Below are positions 25,152-34,729 of a DNA stretch of 44,253 nt, piece after piece (within the stretch, counting starts at the first letter, position 1; every line of letters starts with the position of its first letter). Source of the DNA: Phycisphaerae bacterium (GTDB taxonomy: Bacteria > Planctomycetota > Phycisphaerae > UBA1845 > PWPN01); contig JAUCQB010000182.1 of assembly GCA_030372985.1 (NCBI GenBank), positions 1-44,253 on the forward strand. Reading direction: 5' to 3'. A model generated the notes under the pieces. The model was not told where the DNA came from, did no database searches, and was given only the letters and a program-made list of their open reading frames with translations. The position numbers were made by a program, and so were the translations under genes.

Positions 25152-25976
25152 TCAGAGAGGTTGGTCCGTCCGCTGACGCCCCCGAAAAACCGCCAGCAGC
25201 TCGACGCCCTGCCGTTTGAGCATCGCGGCCGCCTCCGCAACGCCCGTTCCAACGTGCTCGGGCCGATGGGCATCGCTTCCCAGCGTCATGGCTCGCCCGC
25301 CCAACTTCACATAGCGGCCGACGATCCACTCCGCGGGAGACGGCTCCGGCAGCGACTGACGCAGCGTACTCAGATTGACCTCCGGTACCAGGTCCGCCTC
25401 GATACAGGTCCGAAGGATCTCATCAACCACGTCCTGACAGGGGCGGATATCGAACGTGTTGAAATACCGCATCGTGTATCGCTTGACCAGATCGAGGTGT
25501 CCGAGGACGTCAAACGGTCTGCGGCCCTGCCGTTTCAGATCAAGCGCGAACCGGGCCGCCTCAAGAACCGTCTCCAGGTACTGCCGCGTCGCGGTGACCG
25601 GGTCCAGCCCAGTCCAATACTGCCGCTCATGCAGGGCCTTGCCGTAAAACCAGTGCACACTCAGAAGCACGAGGTCGAATCGATGGGAGTCGAGATAGTC
25701 GAAGATCTTGGCCGTCTGCTCCGGCTGGTAGCAGACCTCGATGCCGTGCCCGATGAAGAAGTTGTCACCGTGTTCCTTCCGCAGAGCGGACACCGCCGCG
25801 GCGATTCCGTCATAGTCGTATTTGCACAACGGCCACTCGGTGGGATGGCTGTCAAAATGGTCCGTGAAGGTCAAGCCCGCCAATCCCCTGCTGACGGCCT
25901 GCCGGACGTTCTCCGCCGGCTCGGCCTGCGAGTCGTTTGAAAACCACGTGTGTACATGCTGATCGTGCAGCGTCAC
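25152..25976 (-). CDS. PHP-domain phosphoesterase, histidinol-phosphatase-like
   Basis: 274 residues from GTG 25976. The PHP metal-site motifs are in order: DQHVHTWFSND (HxH), TFTDHFDSH, GIEVCY, LLSVHWF, DVLGHLDLVKRY and LGSDAH near the C-terminus. This set matches HisJ/HisK-type histidinol-phosphatases, which remove phosphate in histidine synthesis, but also related PHP enzymes. No other his genes are in the window, so the histidine role is not supported by context. It has no signal peptide. Confidence 0.85.
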   Translation of the reverse strand: MTLHDQHVHTWFSNDSQAEPAENVRQAVSRGLAGLTFTDHFDSHPTEWPLCKYDYDGIAAAVSALRKEHGDNFFIGHGIEVCYQPEQTAKIFDYLDSHRFDLVLLSVHWFYGKALHERQYWTGLDPVTATRQYLETVLEAARFALDLKRQGRRPFDVLGHLDLVKRYTMRYFNTFDIRPCQDVVDEILRTCIEADLVPEVNLSTLRQSLPEPSPAEWIVGRYVKLGGRAMTLGSDAHRPEHVGTGVAEAAAMLKRQGVELLAVFRGRQRTDQPL

Positions 25977-26131
25977 ATCGCACCCGGTCCTGCTTTACCG
26001 CCGTTCTGACGCCCACCGTAGGCGGCTTTCATCACATCTCGCCGCCATCCGCCGGCGGCAGCGAAGCAACAGTGTACCGGGACCTGCCGCCGGGATAAAG
26101 CCTTGCGCAGAGCGAACACCATTTTCGATCA

Positions 26132-26159
26132 TTGCGGAGGTGCGCCGACGAAGTATACT
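26132..26159 (+). promoter_or_regulatory. Candidate promoter of the acyltransferase-like gene
   Basis: TTGCGG (26132-26137) and TATACT (26154-26159) are spaced by 16 bases. The start site would be near 26166, giving a leader of under 10 bases before ATG 26175, so the message may be nearly leaderless or the true start may lie further downstream. Confidence 0.42.
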
Positions 26160-26174
26160 GTCAGCCATTGAATT

Positions 26175-27143
26175 ATGTGCGTAGACAATACAAGTGTCGT
26201 GAACGGCGGGTCATCCGGCACACTCTCGGAAAAAGAGGCCGAGGTCGGTACGCTCGCTCGCCTGAAATACGAGCTGGTCAGAGGGTTCCTTTGGGCCTGG
26301 GCCAGATGCTTTTCGCTGCGCGGGTTGTACCTGCTCGGGGCGGGGTTCGCCCTTTGTGAATGGCTCATCAATTACAAGCGCCGGCGACGATTCAGAAAGC
26401 ACCTGAAAACGGGATTCGGACGAGGAACCAAGGTCATCAGCCGCGCGGCCGCCCGCCGAGCCTGCCTCCGGCACTTCATCCGCACCCGATGCGACAAACT
26501 CTTCTACCTCATCTTCGACAAATTGCCCAAGGAGCAGATTCTCTCTCGTGTCCGGTTCCCTCGCGAGGCCGACATGGCCGAGTCACTCAAGGGCGGCAAG
26601 GGCGTTTATGTGTGCCTCAGCCACATTGGCTCACACCACGTTCTGGCCCTGATTATCGCCTTGAAGGGCTATCGCGTGGCTGGCGTGCGCGACCCCAACG
26701 AAGGGGCCCTGCGCCGATACATCAACCGCAAATACGACGAGACGTTCCCCGAGTTTCGAGCTCATCTCCGGATGCTCTACTCCAACACGTATCCGCGGGA
26801 TATCTACCGCTGTTTCCAGGAGGGTTACGTTCTGGGCAGCACGCTGGACATCGGCCGGGAACGAGGGGCCCATCTGCGCATGGTCACCGCGGAGATATTC
26901 GGCAAGCCCAGGGACTTCCTGGCCGGGCCGGTTCAGATCGCCCTCCGCTGCGAAGCCCCGATTTACCAAGCTTTCGTCGTGTCCCGGCCCAACTTCTATT
27001 TCGACATCGTTCTCAAAGGGCCGCTGGCCGACCCCAACACCGCGGAAGACACCCCCGAGACGCTCAAGGCCATCGTTCAGCGCTACGCCGACAACATCGC
27101 CGAGCACTTGACCGATAATCCCGATCATATCAGCAGAACGTGA
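26175..27143 (+). CDS. LpxL/HtrB-like lysophospholipid acyltransferase-family protein
   Basis: 322 residues with an N-terminal hydrophobic helix region near 45-66 and a strongly basic stretch (KRRRRFRKH). The body has the layout of lipid A/lysophospholipid acyltransferases: RVRFPREADMAESLKGGKGV, YVCLSHIGSHHVLALII, YVLGSTLDIGRERGAHLRM, FLAGPVQIALRCEAPIYQAF, and a basic tail. The catalytic HX4(D/E) motif reads HX4H (His150, His155), so the acidic residue is missing. It may use a different residue or not be catalytic. It is probably membrane associated, acting on glycolipid or lipid A-like substrates. The family call is reasonable, the activity unsure. Confidence 0.72.
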   Translation: MCVDNTSVVNGGSSGTLSEKEAEVGTLARLKYELVRGFLWAWARCFSLRGLYLLGAGFALCEWLINYKRRRRFRKHLKTGFGRGTKVISRAAARRACLRHFIRTRCDKLFYLIFDKLPKEQILSRVRFPREADMAESLKGGKGVYVCLSHIGSHHVLALIIALKGYRVAGVRDPNEGALRRYINRKYDETFPEFRAHLRMLYSNTYPRDIYRCFQEGYVLGSTLDIGRERGAHLRMVTAEIFGKPRDFLAGPVQIALRCEAPIYQAFVVSRPNFYFDIVLKGPLADPNTAEDTPETLKAIVQRYADNIAEHLTDNPDHISRT

Positions 27144-27410
27144 TTGAGACCAACACAAACTATTCTTGTTCAAGAAGTTGCGACAGACAGACGCCTGGCC
27201 GTCAGATAATCATCTTGGCCCTCAGGCAGTTATCTTCTCGCTCGGTGTCACCGATCGACCGGTTCGCGAAGCCAGTGCGTCCGGAGAGGCCTACAATGCC
27301 GGGTAAGCCAACAAGGCTTAGCCGACAGGGTTGCCTGGGTATGCGCCGGGTACGGCCGGGCCATCTGAAGATGGCAGCCAAAGAGAATGTGAATCCGGAG
27401 CACGACGGCC

Positions 27411-28265
27411 ATGCGGACTCGAATTACCAATCATTTGACACACAGGATTCTGATCTTTTCGCCCCTTGTGGCTGTAGGCTGCAGTACGACCCGCATCGCA
27501 GCCGAACCTGATCGGGAACACGAGATCGTCTACTATGTGGATGGGGCCGGCGGTGGCGGACCGATTGCGAATTGGAGCCATGGCGTCCGGGAGGGACTGC
27601 GCGAGGCGGGTTATCGCGGTGCGTTCGTCAACTACGTTTGGCAGACGGGACTGGGGGCGCTGGCCGACCAGCAAACCAGCACGGGGTACAAGCGATCAAG
27701 GGCAGCCGCCCTCGCCCGACTCATTCAGCAGCACCTCGACCAACACCCAAACGCGGACGTCAGCGTCATTGCCCTGTCCGCCGGGACCGCGATTGCCGTT
27801 TTTGCACTCGAGGCCCTGCCTCAAGAGCAGCAAATACACGATGTGTTCCTCCTCAGTTCGTCTATGAGCGCCAACTATGACCTCACGGCGGCCCTGAGGC
27901 GGGCCCAACACCACATGTACGTCTTCACCTCTCCAGATGACCCGGTTCTGCGCATTTTCGTCCCTCTCACGGGCACGGCGGACCGTCAATTCTGCGGCCA
28001 GTGCTCCGCAGGCCTCTATGGCTTCCACCTGCCCGCCAACGCCAGCGCCGAAACGAGGTATCTGTACTCCAAGGTGGAGAACATCTCGTCGGGGCCTCTT
28101 GCGGCAGACGAAGAAGACAACGGCGGGCATACCGATAAAGTCCGCGTCGCTTTCGTCCGTGATCGAATCGCGCCCCTGCTCCTCCATGCGGGTCCAAGAT
28201 TCACTGTCGCGAAGGGCGCCGGGCAAGACGAGAAGATCGAGGCTGTGAGCACCCGCCCATCCTGA
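27411..28265 (+). CDS. Lipoprotein with alpha/beta-hydrolase-like fold
   Basis: 284 residues with a lipoprotein signal ending LVAVGC (Cys24). The body starts IVYYVDGAGGGGPIANW, then VSVIALSAGTAIAVFALEAL, where Ser123 in ALSAG takes the nucleophile-elbow position of serine hydrolases (GxSxG with Ala for the first Gly). SSSMSANYDL, FTSPDDPVLRIF and GGHTDKV (His near residue 240) fit the acid and His of a triad. It would sit in the envelope and act on an ester or similar bond; substrate unknown. Confidence 0.7.
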   Translation: MRTRITNHLTHRILIFSPLVAVGCSTTRIAAEPDREHEIVYYVDGAGGGGPIANWSHGVREGLREAGYRGAFVNYVWQTGLGALADQQTSTGYKRSRAAALARLIQQHLDQHPNADVSVIALSAGTAIAVFALEALPQEQQIHDVFLLSSSMSANYDLTAALRRAQHHMYVFTSPDDPVLRIFVPLTGTADRQFCGQCSAGLYGFHLPANASAETRYLYSKVENISSGPLAADEEDNGGHTDKVRVAFVRDRIAPLLLHAGPRFTVAKGAGQDEKIEAVSTRPS

Positions 28266-28315
28266 GGCCCGCGACGACCGGTCGCACCCGGCCTTCACGG
28301 GGGCATCGATGCCGA

Positions 28316-29143
28316 CTAATGCCCAGGTGACGCTTTGTCGTCGGACGCCATCCCGACGGTAACCCGTTTGATCGCCTGATTCGCAATGGCCCCAATGACT
28401 GCAACGGCCAGTAGCGCCCCGGCGACCCAGACGATGTAGAGCCATCTCTGCGATGGCATGGCGAAATCGGTGGATTGGGCGCGCGCTCCCAGGTAGACGG
28501 CCAGCAACGTGCGGGGGGCAATGCCAACGACCGTTCCCACGGCATAGATCCATAGCGGCACGCGGCATGAAGCCATGACCAGATTGGTGATGGCAAAGGG
28601 CGAGTTGTGCGGAATGCGTAGCAGGGTGACCGTAAGCAGTGCCCTGCCAGACCCCGACCGGACCAGAGCGTCGTAAACCGCCCGCCATTTGGGTTGCTCA
28701 TCAATCAGTTTGACGAGCCGGTCGCCGGCCCCACGGCGAGCAACCGCATAGCCGATCAGAGAGGCCCCCGCGATACCGGCCATGGCAGCAACCGAGCCGG
28801 TGGCCATGCCGAATGCCCATCCGGCCAGCACCGACTGAGCGTAGGTCGGCAGCAGAGCCAGCCCCGCCAATACCGCAAAAGCAGTTACGAACACCCCCAC
28901 GCCCAGGGTCCCATGATCGCGCAACCAAGCACCTATCGGGCCCATCGTCCCCAGTACCACGAAGCCCCCGATCGCCGGCAGGCTGGCCGCGATAATCGCC
29001 ATCGGACCCATGGGGCCCAGACGCCGGAAACCGCGTTTCAGGTCTTCGAAGGTGTACGGCTGGTCGTTCTTCTGACCGGCGTGCGCAACCGGATCTGATT
29101 CCCCCGGCTGAGGGTCGTCTGGAATGGGAGGCTGCTCGTCCAT
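28316..29143 (-). CDS. TVP38/TMEM64 (VTT/DedA-like) membrane protein
   Basis: 275 residues: a polar N-terminus of about 45, then five or six helices. Family landmarks are FVTAFAVLAGLALLPTYAQS, VLAGWAFGMATGSVAAMAG, GASLIGYAVARRGAGDRL, LLRIPHNSPFAITNLVMA and VVGIAPRTLLAVYLGAR. VTT-domain proteins are linked to phospholipid flipping in eukaryotes and undecaprenyl phosphate recycling for DedA. It is convergent with the hydrolase lipoprotein gene (gap of 50 bases). Confidence 0.87.
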   Translation of the reverse strand: MDEQPPIPDDPQPGESDPVAHAGQKNDQPYTFEDLKRGFRRLGPMGPMAIIAASLPAIGGFVVLGTMGPIGAWLRDHGTLGVGVFVTAFAVLAGLALLPTYAQSVLAGWAFGMATGSVAAMAGIAGASLIGYAVARRGAGDRLVKLIDEQPKWRAVYDALVRSGSGRALLTVTLLRIPHNSPFAITNLVMASCRVPLWIYAVGTVVGIAPRTLLAVYLGARAQSTDFAMPSQRWLYIVWVAGALLAVAVIGAIANQAIKRVTVGMASDDKASPGH

Positions 29144-29191
29144 CCCGTGAGGGTAGACGGAGCGAGCGGTTGCGTCAATCGGCTCGATCCT

Positions 29192-29219
29192 TTGACGCGG
29201 ATGGCACGTCTGCTAACCT
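29192..29219 (+). promoter_or_regulatory. Candidate promoter of the alanine symporter gene
   Basis: TTGACG (29192-29197) and TAACCT (29214-29219) are 16 bases apart, giving a leader of about 110 bases. The -10 box is poor. No glycine riboswitch was recognised in the leader. Confidence 0.35.
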
Positions 29220-29334
29220 TTCTTGCTCCCGGAGTCACGCTGTCGCCGCCGGATGGCCGATTTCAACAGGATATCGCGTGTTCATCGTGGCGTGAGCCTC
29301 TGTCTGCGGTGCACAAACGAAAGGACGTGCCTGC

Positions 29335-30816
29335 GTGCCTATCATTGCAGATCTTCCGCAACAATCGAGCGATTTTCTGAGATCGATCGAGAGCTTTTTG
29401 TCGGCGGCAGTCGATTGGATCTGGGGACCGTGGCTGCTGATCCTGCTGCTGGGGACCCACCTGTTTCTGACCATTCGGCTGCGGTTCATCCAAAGGTACC
29501 TCTTCAAGGCCATCCGCCTGTCTTTCGCCCGAAAGCGGGAGGGCAGCGGCGATATCAGCCACTTCGGGGCACTGATGACCGCCCTGGCCGCGACGGTCGG
29601 AACGGGGAATATCGTGGGCGTGGCCACGGCGGTGTCGCTGGGCGGCCCGGGCGCCGTTTTCTGGATGTGGTTGACCGGCGTCTTCGGTATCGCGACCAAA
29701 TACGCGGAGGGCGTCCTTGCGGTGAAGTACCGTATCACGACGCCCGACGGGCAGATGGCCGGCGGCCCCATGTACGTTCTGGAACGGGGCCTGAAGCAAC
29801 GGTGGCTCGGGATCCTGTTCGCGTTTTTTACGGCGGTTGCGGCCTTCGGGATCGGCAACATGGTCCAGGCCAATTCCATCTCCGAAATGCTCGCCGAGCC
29901 CATGCACCTGCCGGTTTTGCTGGGCAGCGCCGAGGTCAGCATACCGAAGTGGGCCACCGGTGTCGTCATGACTGTGCTGACAGGCGTGGTCATCCTCGGC
30001 GGGATTCGATCCATTGCCCGTGTATGCGGCCTCCTCGTTCCGATCATGGCGGTCTGCTACGTCGCCGGATGCCTGGGCATCCTGATCACGCGGTACCACG
30101 CCGTCCCGGAGGCATTGGTGCTGATTGTCAGATCCGCATTCACACCCCATGCGGCGTTGGGGGGCGCAGTCGGCGTCGGCATCCTCCAGACAATGCGTTA
30201 CGGCGTGGCTCGCGGCCTCTTCTCGAATGAATCAGGATTGGGCAGCGCTCCCATCGTCGCCGCCGCCGCACAAACGAAGAACCCGGTGCGGCAGGCACTG
30301 GTCTCCTCGACCGGCACCTTCTGGGACACGGTGGTGATCTGCCTCCTGACCGGCCTGGTCATCGTCACTTCCGGACATTGGCAGCAAGGCGTCGAGGGCC
30401 CGGCCCTGACCAAGACGGCCTTCCATGCTCTCGGACGCATCGGACCGCTGATTCTGTCGGTGGGCTTGCTGACATTCGTGTTTTCCACCATTCTCGGCTG
30501 GTCATACTATGGTGAGAAGGCATGCGAGTACCTGCTGGGCAGCCGAGCGGTACTCCCCTACCGTATCTTCTGGGTCATTGCCGTCATGATCGGTTCGGTG
30601 GTTAAGCTGCAAGCGGTGTGGAACTTCGCCGACATCGCCAATGGTCTGATGGCCGTTCCCAACCTGATCGCGCTGCTGTTTCTGAGCGGCGTCGTCATCG
30701 CGGAGACGCGCAAGTACCTCTGGGAGGACCGCCTCGACGAGCATGCCGAGGCAGTCGCCCCCGCGGGCGTCCCCGTGACGACTGTACCATCCGCCGAGAA
30801 CGACGGCACCCGGTAA
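29335..30816 (+). CDS. Sodium:alanine/glycine symporter (AGCS family)
   Basis: 493-residue inner-membrane transporter from GTG 29335, with AAAGGA upstream. Typical motifs are WIWGPWLLILLLGTHLFLT, HFGALMTALAATVGTGNIVG, VATAVSLGGPGAVFWMW, TKYAEGVLAVKYR, GGPMYVLERGL and GLFSNESGLGSAPIVAAAA, which are highly conserved in AGCS proteins. About 10-11 helices are visible. It imports alanine or glycine with Na+. It stands alone, and no riboswitch is evident upstream. Confidence 0.95.
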   Translation: MPIIADLPQQSSDFLRSIESFLSAAVDWIWGPWLLILLLGTHLFLTIRLRFIQRYLFKAIRLSFARKREGSGDISHFGALMTALAATVGTGNIVGVATAVSLGGPGAVFWMWLTGVFGIATKYAEGVLAVKYRITTPDGQMAGGPMYVLERGLKQRWLGILFAFFTAVAAFGIGNMVQANSISEMLAEPMHLPVLLGSAEVSIPKWATGVVMTVLTGVVILGGIRSIARVCGLLVPIMAVCYVAGCLGILITRYHAVPEALVLIVRSAFTPHAALGGAVGVGILQTMRYGVARGLFSNESGLGSAPIVAAAAQTKNPVRQALVSSTGTFWDTVVICLLTGLVIVTSGHWQQGVEGPALTKTAFHALGRIGPLILSVGLLTFVFSTILGWSYYGEKACEYLLGSRAVLPYRIFWVIAVMIGSVVKLQAVWNFADIANGLMAVPNLIALLFLSGVVIAETRKYLWEDRLDEHAEAVAPAGVPVTTVPSAENDGTR

Positions 30817-30939
30817 TGAACCCTTGGGTTGCGTAAAACCGACCAGGAACCATCGGATGGAGCCCTGACAACAGCCTTCTTCCCGCGTTTCCGAAACATC
30901 ACCGCCAGTGCATTTCGCCGTTGGCGACAGAACAAGCCC

Positions 30940-30974
30940 CATTCTCCATTCAGCATTCGCCATTCTTCATTCCC
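30940..30974. repeat. Heptanucleotide repeat CATTCNN
   Basis: Five exact period-7 units: CATTCTC, CATTCAG, CATTCGC, CATTCTT, CATTCCC. The first five bases are constant and the last two differ in every unit, the same style of degeneracy as the arrays at 12903-12972. Confidence 0.85.
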
Positions 30975-31001
30975 CGGCGTTGCCGTATGCAGCCGCCGGG
31001 G
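30972..31001 (-). terminator. Weak hairpin downstream of the secreted glycosidase gene
   Basis: Arms CCCCGGCG and CGCCGGGG enclose a 14-base loop, about 35 bases after the glycosidase stop on the minus strand. No T-run follows, so it may be a Rho-dependent end or part of the repeat region. Confidence 0.3.
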
Positions 31002-31035
31002 GTGAAGTGGTCGCTCAGCAGGCCGCGCCAGGACG

Positions 31036-34000
31036 TCAATAGCGGGCCTCCACCCGGATCGCCTTGTCCGCAGGAACAACTCGCACCGTCTTCTTGTTCG
31101 GATCGAAGTCGGCATGCGAACGGCCGTCGACGCTGACCGATTTGATCGCCTTGCCCTCCGGATGCCGCAGGCGAAGAACGATGGCCTTCGGCTTTGTCCG
31201 CGCCGGCGGCTCGATCACGGCGTCAATGTGCCCGCTGCCGACAGACGAGACGATCTCATAGCTGACCGGTCCGAAGAATGTCGGGGCATTCTTCACGCTG
31301 ATCCTCATCCCATCCTTCAGCCAGTTGTCCGTCACGAAGGGCGCCAGCCAGAGCTCGTCGCCCCGCTCGGTCAGCAGCATGGTCCGCGACTGGTGCAGGA
31401 AGTAGCCCGTCTCGTGCGTCTTGTTGTAGCAGAAGTTCGAGAAGTGCTCGAAGATCGACAGGCAGGTCCCGTCGATCAGCGCGGCCAGGGTATTGAAGTA
31501 GCTGCGGACAAACGGCTTGACGTCGTCGCGCATCGCGCAGATTTCGGCATTGCGGGCATAGTACGGCTGCACCTTGGCGAAACCGCCCATGTCGAACCAG
31601 TCGGCGTGGTTGCGCTCGGCCGGGTAGCCGCCCCAGCCTTCCGCAAGGAATTGCACGTCCTCCATGTGGTCCATGATCCAGCCGACATCCGGCGCATCGG
31701 GCGGCATCGTCCCCAGCGGGACCATGTGATGCGGCCCCAGATCCACGTCATAGGCCCAACTGCGATTGCCATCCTGTCCCGGATAGTAATCGGCCATCGG
31801 GCCCGGCGTATACGCCGACGCGGGATAGTACGGCACCCAGGTGCCGTCGGCCAACGGAACCACCGGCGCGAGAGCCTGTGCTTGCCTGAATGACCGCAGG
31901 ATCTCATCACCCAGATCCTTGGCCGCGTCCATCACCTTGTCCGCATCGGGATGCCCCACGGCTTTCAGCGCACGGCCGGTCGCCTCCAGACCCGCCTGGA
32001 AGTAACTGTTGCCATAGAAATAGTACGCGTACGCGTTCCAATCGGCCTGGACGCCCGGCGGCATAAGCCCATACTCGGGTATCTTCTGACCGTCGGGCTC
32101 AAGCCTGCGGGTCTTGGCAAGTTGAGCCATCACCCAACGGCACAACCCGGCCGGCGTTTCGGCGACCGACCTGAACCACTCGTCATCCCTGGCGAGTCTC
32201 ATGTATTCGCCCAGTGCCCATAGATGCCAGCCGCTACCCATGAGCGTGTAGCCCATAGTCATGAAGCCTTCGGGCTTGTAGTGAGTGAAGAAGGATTCGA
32301 ACGAGCGTTGGGCGAAATCGAAGTGCCCCCAGTACTGCATGCCGCGAATGACCGAGTTGCCCTCGCTGTCGATGGCCACCCAATACCGGTCCGATGCAAT
32401 CCACGGAACGACTTGCCTGCCCTGCTGCTCGTTGCGGGCGGCCAGCAAAATATGAACCTGGTTGGCCCGGATGACGTCGGCGATCCATGGATCCGGCAGG
32501 TCGATTTGCACAGCCTTGGCCATGATCGCTTCCCAGTACGCCCTGAAGCGACCGAACAACTCGGAACCACCGGACAATTCCGCCTGCTGATCCGGCCTCA
32601 TCTTCCACGCCGGCAAGTAGAAGCAGCAACGACCGCTGCCTCCGCTCGGAAGCCGGCCTGATAACAGGAGATGGCCCTTCTCTGCTCGGACCTTTCCTCC
32701 GGCGAACTCGCTGCAATCGAGTACCCCGACGAGATTGCCGTCCGATGTGATGGTCGTCCTGGCCCCGGCCGTCTGACAGACTGGCGGCCGGCCGCTGTCG
32801 CCGCCCATCGATAGGACATAGGATGCCCCTACGTCGGCCAGCTCGGCCGTGTTGTTTTTCACGCTCAGCTCGACCACGCAAAGCGGCTTCTCGTTGAGCC
32901 ACAGTGGAGCCGTTGGGAGGTTCTCCTTGGCAAACGGCACGACATATGTCCGCTGCTGATACTCGATGCCGCCGACTTTCGCGGTGATCACCGGCGCGGG
33001 CAGCCATCCGCCTTCCAGATGACGCGTGAGCTTGGGCGTTTCGGTGAGCAACTCTGTGACATAGACCGACTCGGCAGCCTGCCCTTTGCCGATCAGTCGG
33101 GCCTCACACCAGTTGGCCGTGTCGAAGCCAAGACCATCGCCGGCATCGGTCAGCTTCAACGTCAATATCCGGGCCCCGGCCAGCGGCACACTGACCGGCT
33201 TGGGGTCATCCTCTTCGCGCATCACGCCGCTGTCGAACTTCTTCTCGCCGTCCACCAGTACCTGAAACACGACGCTGCCGGGTGTGCCGCCGCCCATCCA
33301 CTGCACGCCGACCTCGGCCTCGAAGCGGTCATATCCTTCGCTGACGTCAACGACGATTTCACCCGGGGCATGATGCCCCAGGCCTTTGTCATAATGCTTA
33401 TCCTTGATGCGCAGAGACAGGGCGCTGCCCGGGTCGGCATGGGCGGCCTTGTTGAGGCCGAGAATGCCCCAGCCTTGCGACCGGCCCAGCACGCGCCGAT
33501 TGCCGAACGTCGGTGTGAGGACGTAGTCGGCCCTGGCACCCTTGGCGTCTCTGTCGAAATTCTCGAAACAGAGCATTGTCCCGTTAGCCTCGGTGACGAA
33601 CTTCGCGTTGTCGCAGGCCAACGAGATCATCATCCGCCCTGCATCCAAGCGCGGATCATAGTGCGTGCTTTTCATTGCCCGTTCTCGTGTCTGGTCGGGC
33701 ATCTCCCGAACCCGCTGCAGAATGGTCTTCTTCGACGCGATTTCCCGCTTGTACTCCTCCAGGCTCTTTGTCGCCGGGGACTTGCTCACGAACAGGCCCG
33801 CGTGCGAAACATAGACCGGCCCTCGTTCCAGAACATCATCGATGGCGACGGCAAACGCACCCTCCGGCAGGCGGAAGCGAATCGCCGTTCGGTCCGCTCT
33901 CACTGTTCGAGTCGCCTCGAGTTCCGTGTGGAGGACACGCAGTGTCAGCGGCGAACCCATGTCCCACAGCATCGACTCGCCCTGCTTCAGGATCTGTCCG

Positions 34001-34632
34001 TTGTACATTTGCAGCTGGGCCTTTCGACCCGCCTTGGCAGCGTCGCTCTGCACAAGGATCTCCGAAGTGGTCATGATCGAGGTGGTTAAGGCGTTGAGGC
34101 TCCTGACCACGACAGGCTTGCCGCCGGCAGGGATGATCCAGCGGGCCTTCCAGTGCAGGCCTCCGGGCTTGGCCGGGGTGAAGGTCCAGACGTTGTCGCC
34201 GGCGTCCATCTTGCCGTCGACATTGACCCATTTGCCCTGCCAGACGGTTTCACCTTGCCAGAGCTGAATCCTGCCCGGACCCGAGGGCGGCTCCTGGAAC
34301 TCGATGGACAGCCTCACCAGGGGCCGCGCCTCCAGCCACTGCAAGCCGATGCAGGCCTCGCCATTGGCCGCCGGCGGGACGCGGTAATCGCCCTGCGGGT
34401 CGGGAACGAGATCGGTAGCCAGGAACAGGTCCTCGGCCGCGATCTCCTGCAACCGGTTGGCCCGCACACCGACGTCCCGCTGCGGGTCCCAGGTGCAGAC
34501 ACGGGCAAAGGGGGCGGCGTCGAGAAAATCGCCGGGTTCCACCGTTGCCTGAGCCGATCGGCAGGCACACAGAACCGAAAGGCACATGAAAACCACGATC
34601 GGACAACTGCGGCCAAGGTCATCAGTACGCAT
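31036..34632 (-). CDS. Large secreted glycoside hydrolase with NPCBM domain and six-hairpin barrel
   Basis: 1198 residues from ATG 34632, preceded by GGAGG at about 6 bases; the frame runs up to 34773 but that part is not protein-like. A signal peptide (CPIVVFMCLSVLCACRSAQA) is seen. An NPCBM-type carbohydrate-binding domain is at roughly 395-520 (LGHHAPGEIVVDVSEGYDRF, VGVQWMGGGTPGSVVF, SGV). The C-terminal part from about 700 to 1110 resembles (alpha/alpha)6 six-hairpin glycosidases (WIADVIRANQVHILLAARNE, YWGHFDFAQRSFESFFTHY, AEGWGGYPAERNHADWFDMG), followed by a beta-sandwich tail. It is exported, probably degrading polysaccharide. The exact GH family is not determined. It lies 97 bases after the transporter genes on the same strand. 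Confidence 0.8.
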   Translation of the reverse strand: MRTDDLGRSCPIVVFMCLSVLCACRSAQATVEPGDFLDAAPFARVCTWDPQRDVGVRANRLQEIAAEDLFLATDLVPDPQGDYRVPPAANGEACIGLQWLEARPLVRLSIEFQEPPSGPGRIQLWQGETVWQGKWVNVDGKMDAGDNVWTFTPAKPGGLHWKARWIIPAGGKPVVVRSLNALTTSIMTTSEILVQSDAAKAGRKAQLQMYNGQILKQGESMLWDMGSPLTLRVLHTELEATRTVRADRTAIRFRLPEGAFAVAIDDVLERGPVYVSHAGLFVSKSPATKSLEEYKREIASKKTILQRVREMPDQTRERAMKSTHYDPRLDAGRMMISLACDNAKFVTEANGTMLCFENFDRDAKGARADYVLTPTFGNRRVLGRSQGWGILGLNKAAHADPGSALSLRIKDKHYDKGLGHHAPGEIVVDVSEGYDRFEAEVGVQWMGGGTPGSVVFQVLVDGEKKFDSGVMREEDDPKPVSVPLAGARILTLKLTDAGDGLGFDTANWCEARLIGKGQAAESVYVTELLTETPKLTRHLEGGWLPAPVITAKVGGIEYQQRTYVVPFAKENLPTAPLWLNEKPLCVVELSVKNNTAELADVGASYVLSMGGDSGRPPVCQTAGARTTITSDGNLVGVLDCSEFAGGKVRAEKGHLLLSGRLPSGGSGRCCFYLPAWKMRPDQQAELSGGSELFGRFRAYWEAIMAKAVQIDLPDPWIADVIRANQVHILLAARNEQQGRQVVPWIASDRYWVAIDSEGNSVIRGMQYWGHFDFAQRSFESFFTHYKPEGFMTMGYTLMGSGWHLWALGEYMRLARDDEWFRSVAETPAGLCRWVMAQLAKTRRLEPDGQKIPEYGLMPPGVQADWNAYAYYFYGNSYFQAGLEATGRALKAVGHPDADKVMDAAKDLGDEILRSFRQAQALAPVVPLADGTWVPYYPASAYTPGPMADYYPGQDGNRSWAYDVDLGPHHMVPLGTMPPDAPDVGWIMDHMEDVQFLAEGWGGYPAERNHADWFDMGGFAKVQPYYARNAEICAMRDDVKPFVRSYFNTLAALIDGTCLSIFEHFSNFCYNKTHETGYFLHQSRTMLLTERGDELWLAPFVTDNWLKDGMRISVKNAPTFFGPVSYEIVSSVGSGHIDAVIEPPARTKPKAIVLRLRHPEGKAIKSVSVDGRSHADFDPNKKTVRVVPADKAIRVEARY

Positions 34633-34729
34633 GGTTTGCCTCCAGGAAACGGAAAGACGATCACTGACATGGTAGATAAGGCAGGATGTCGGCCGTGTCC
34701 AGAGGCGACACTGGGAATGGAGAACCTGG

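Noticed and set aside
27144..27410. Possible riboswitch in the GC-rich leader before the hydrolase lipoprotein gene
   Set aside because: No conserved core of a known riboswitch class could be placed; only short self-complementary stretches were seen.
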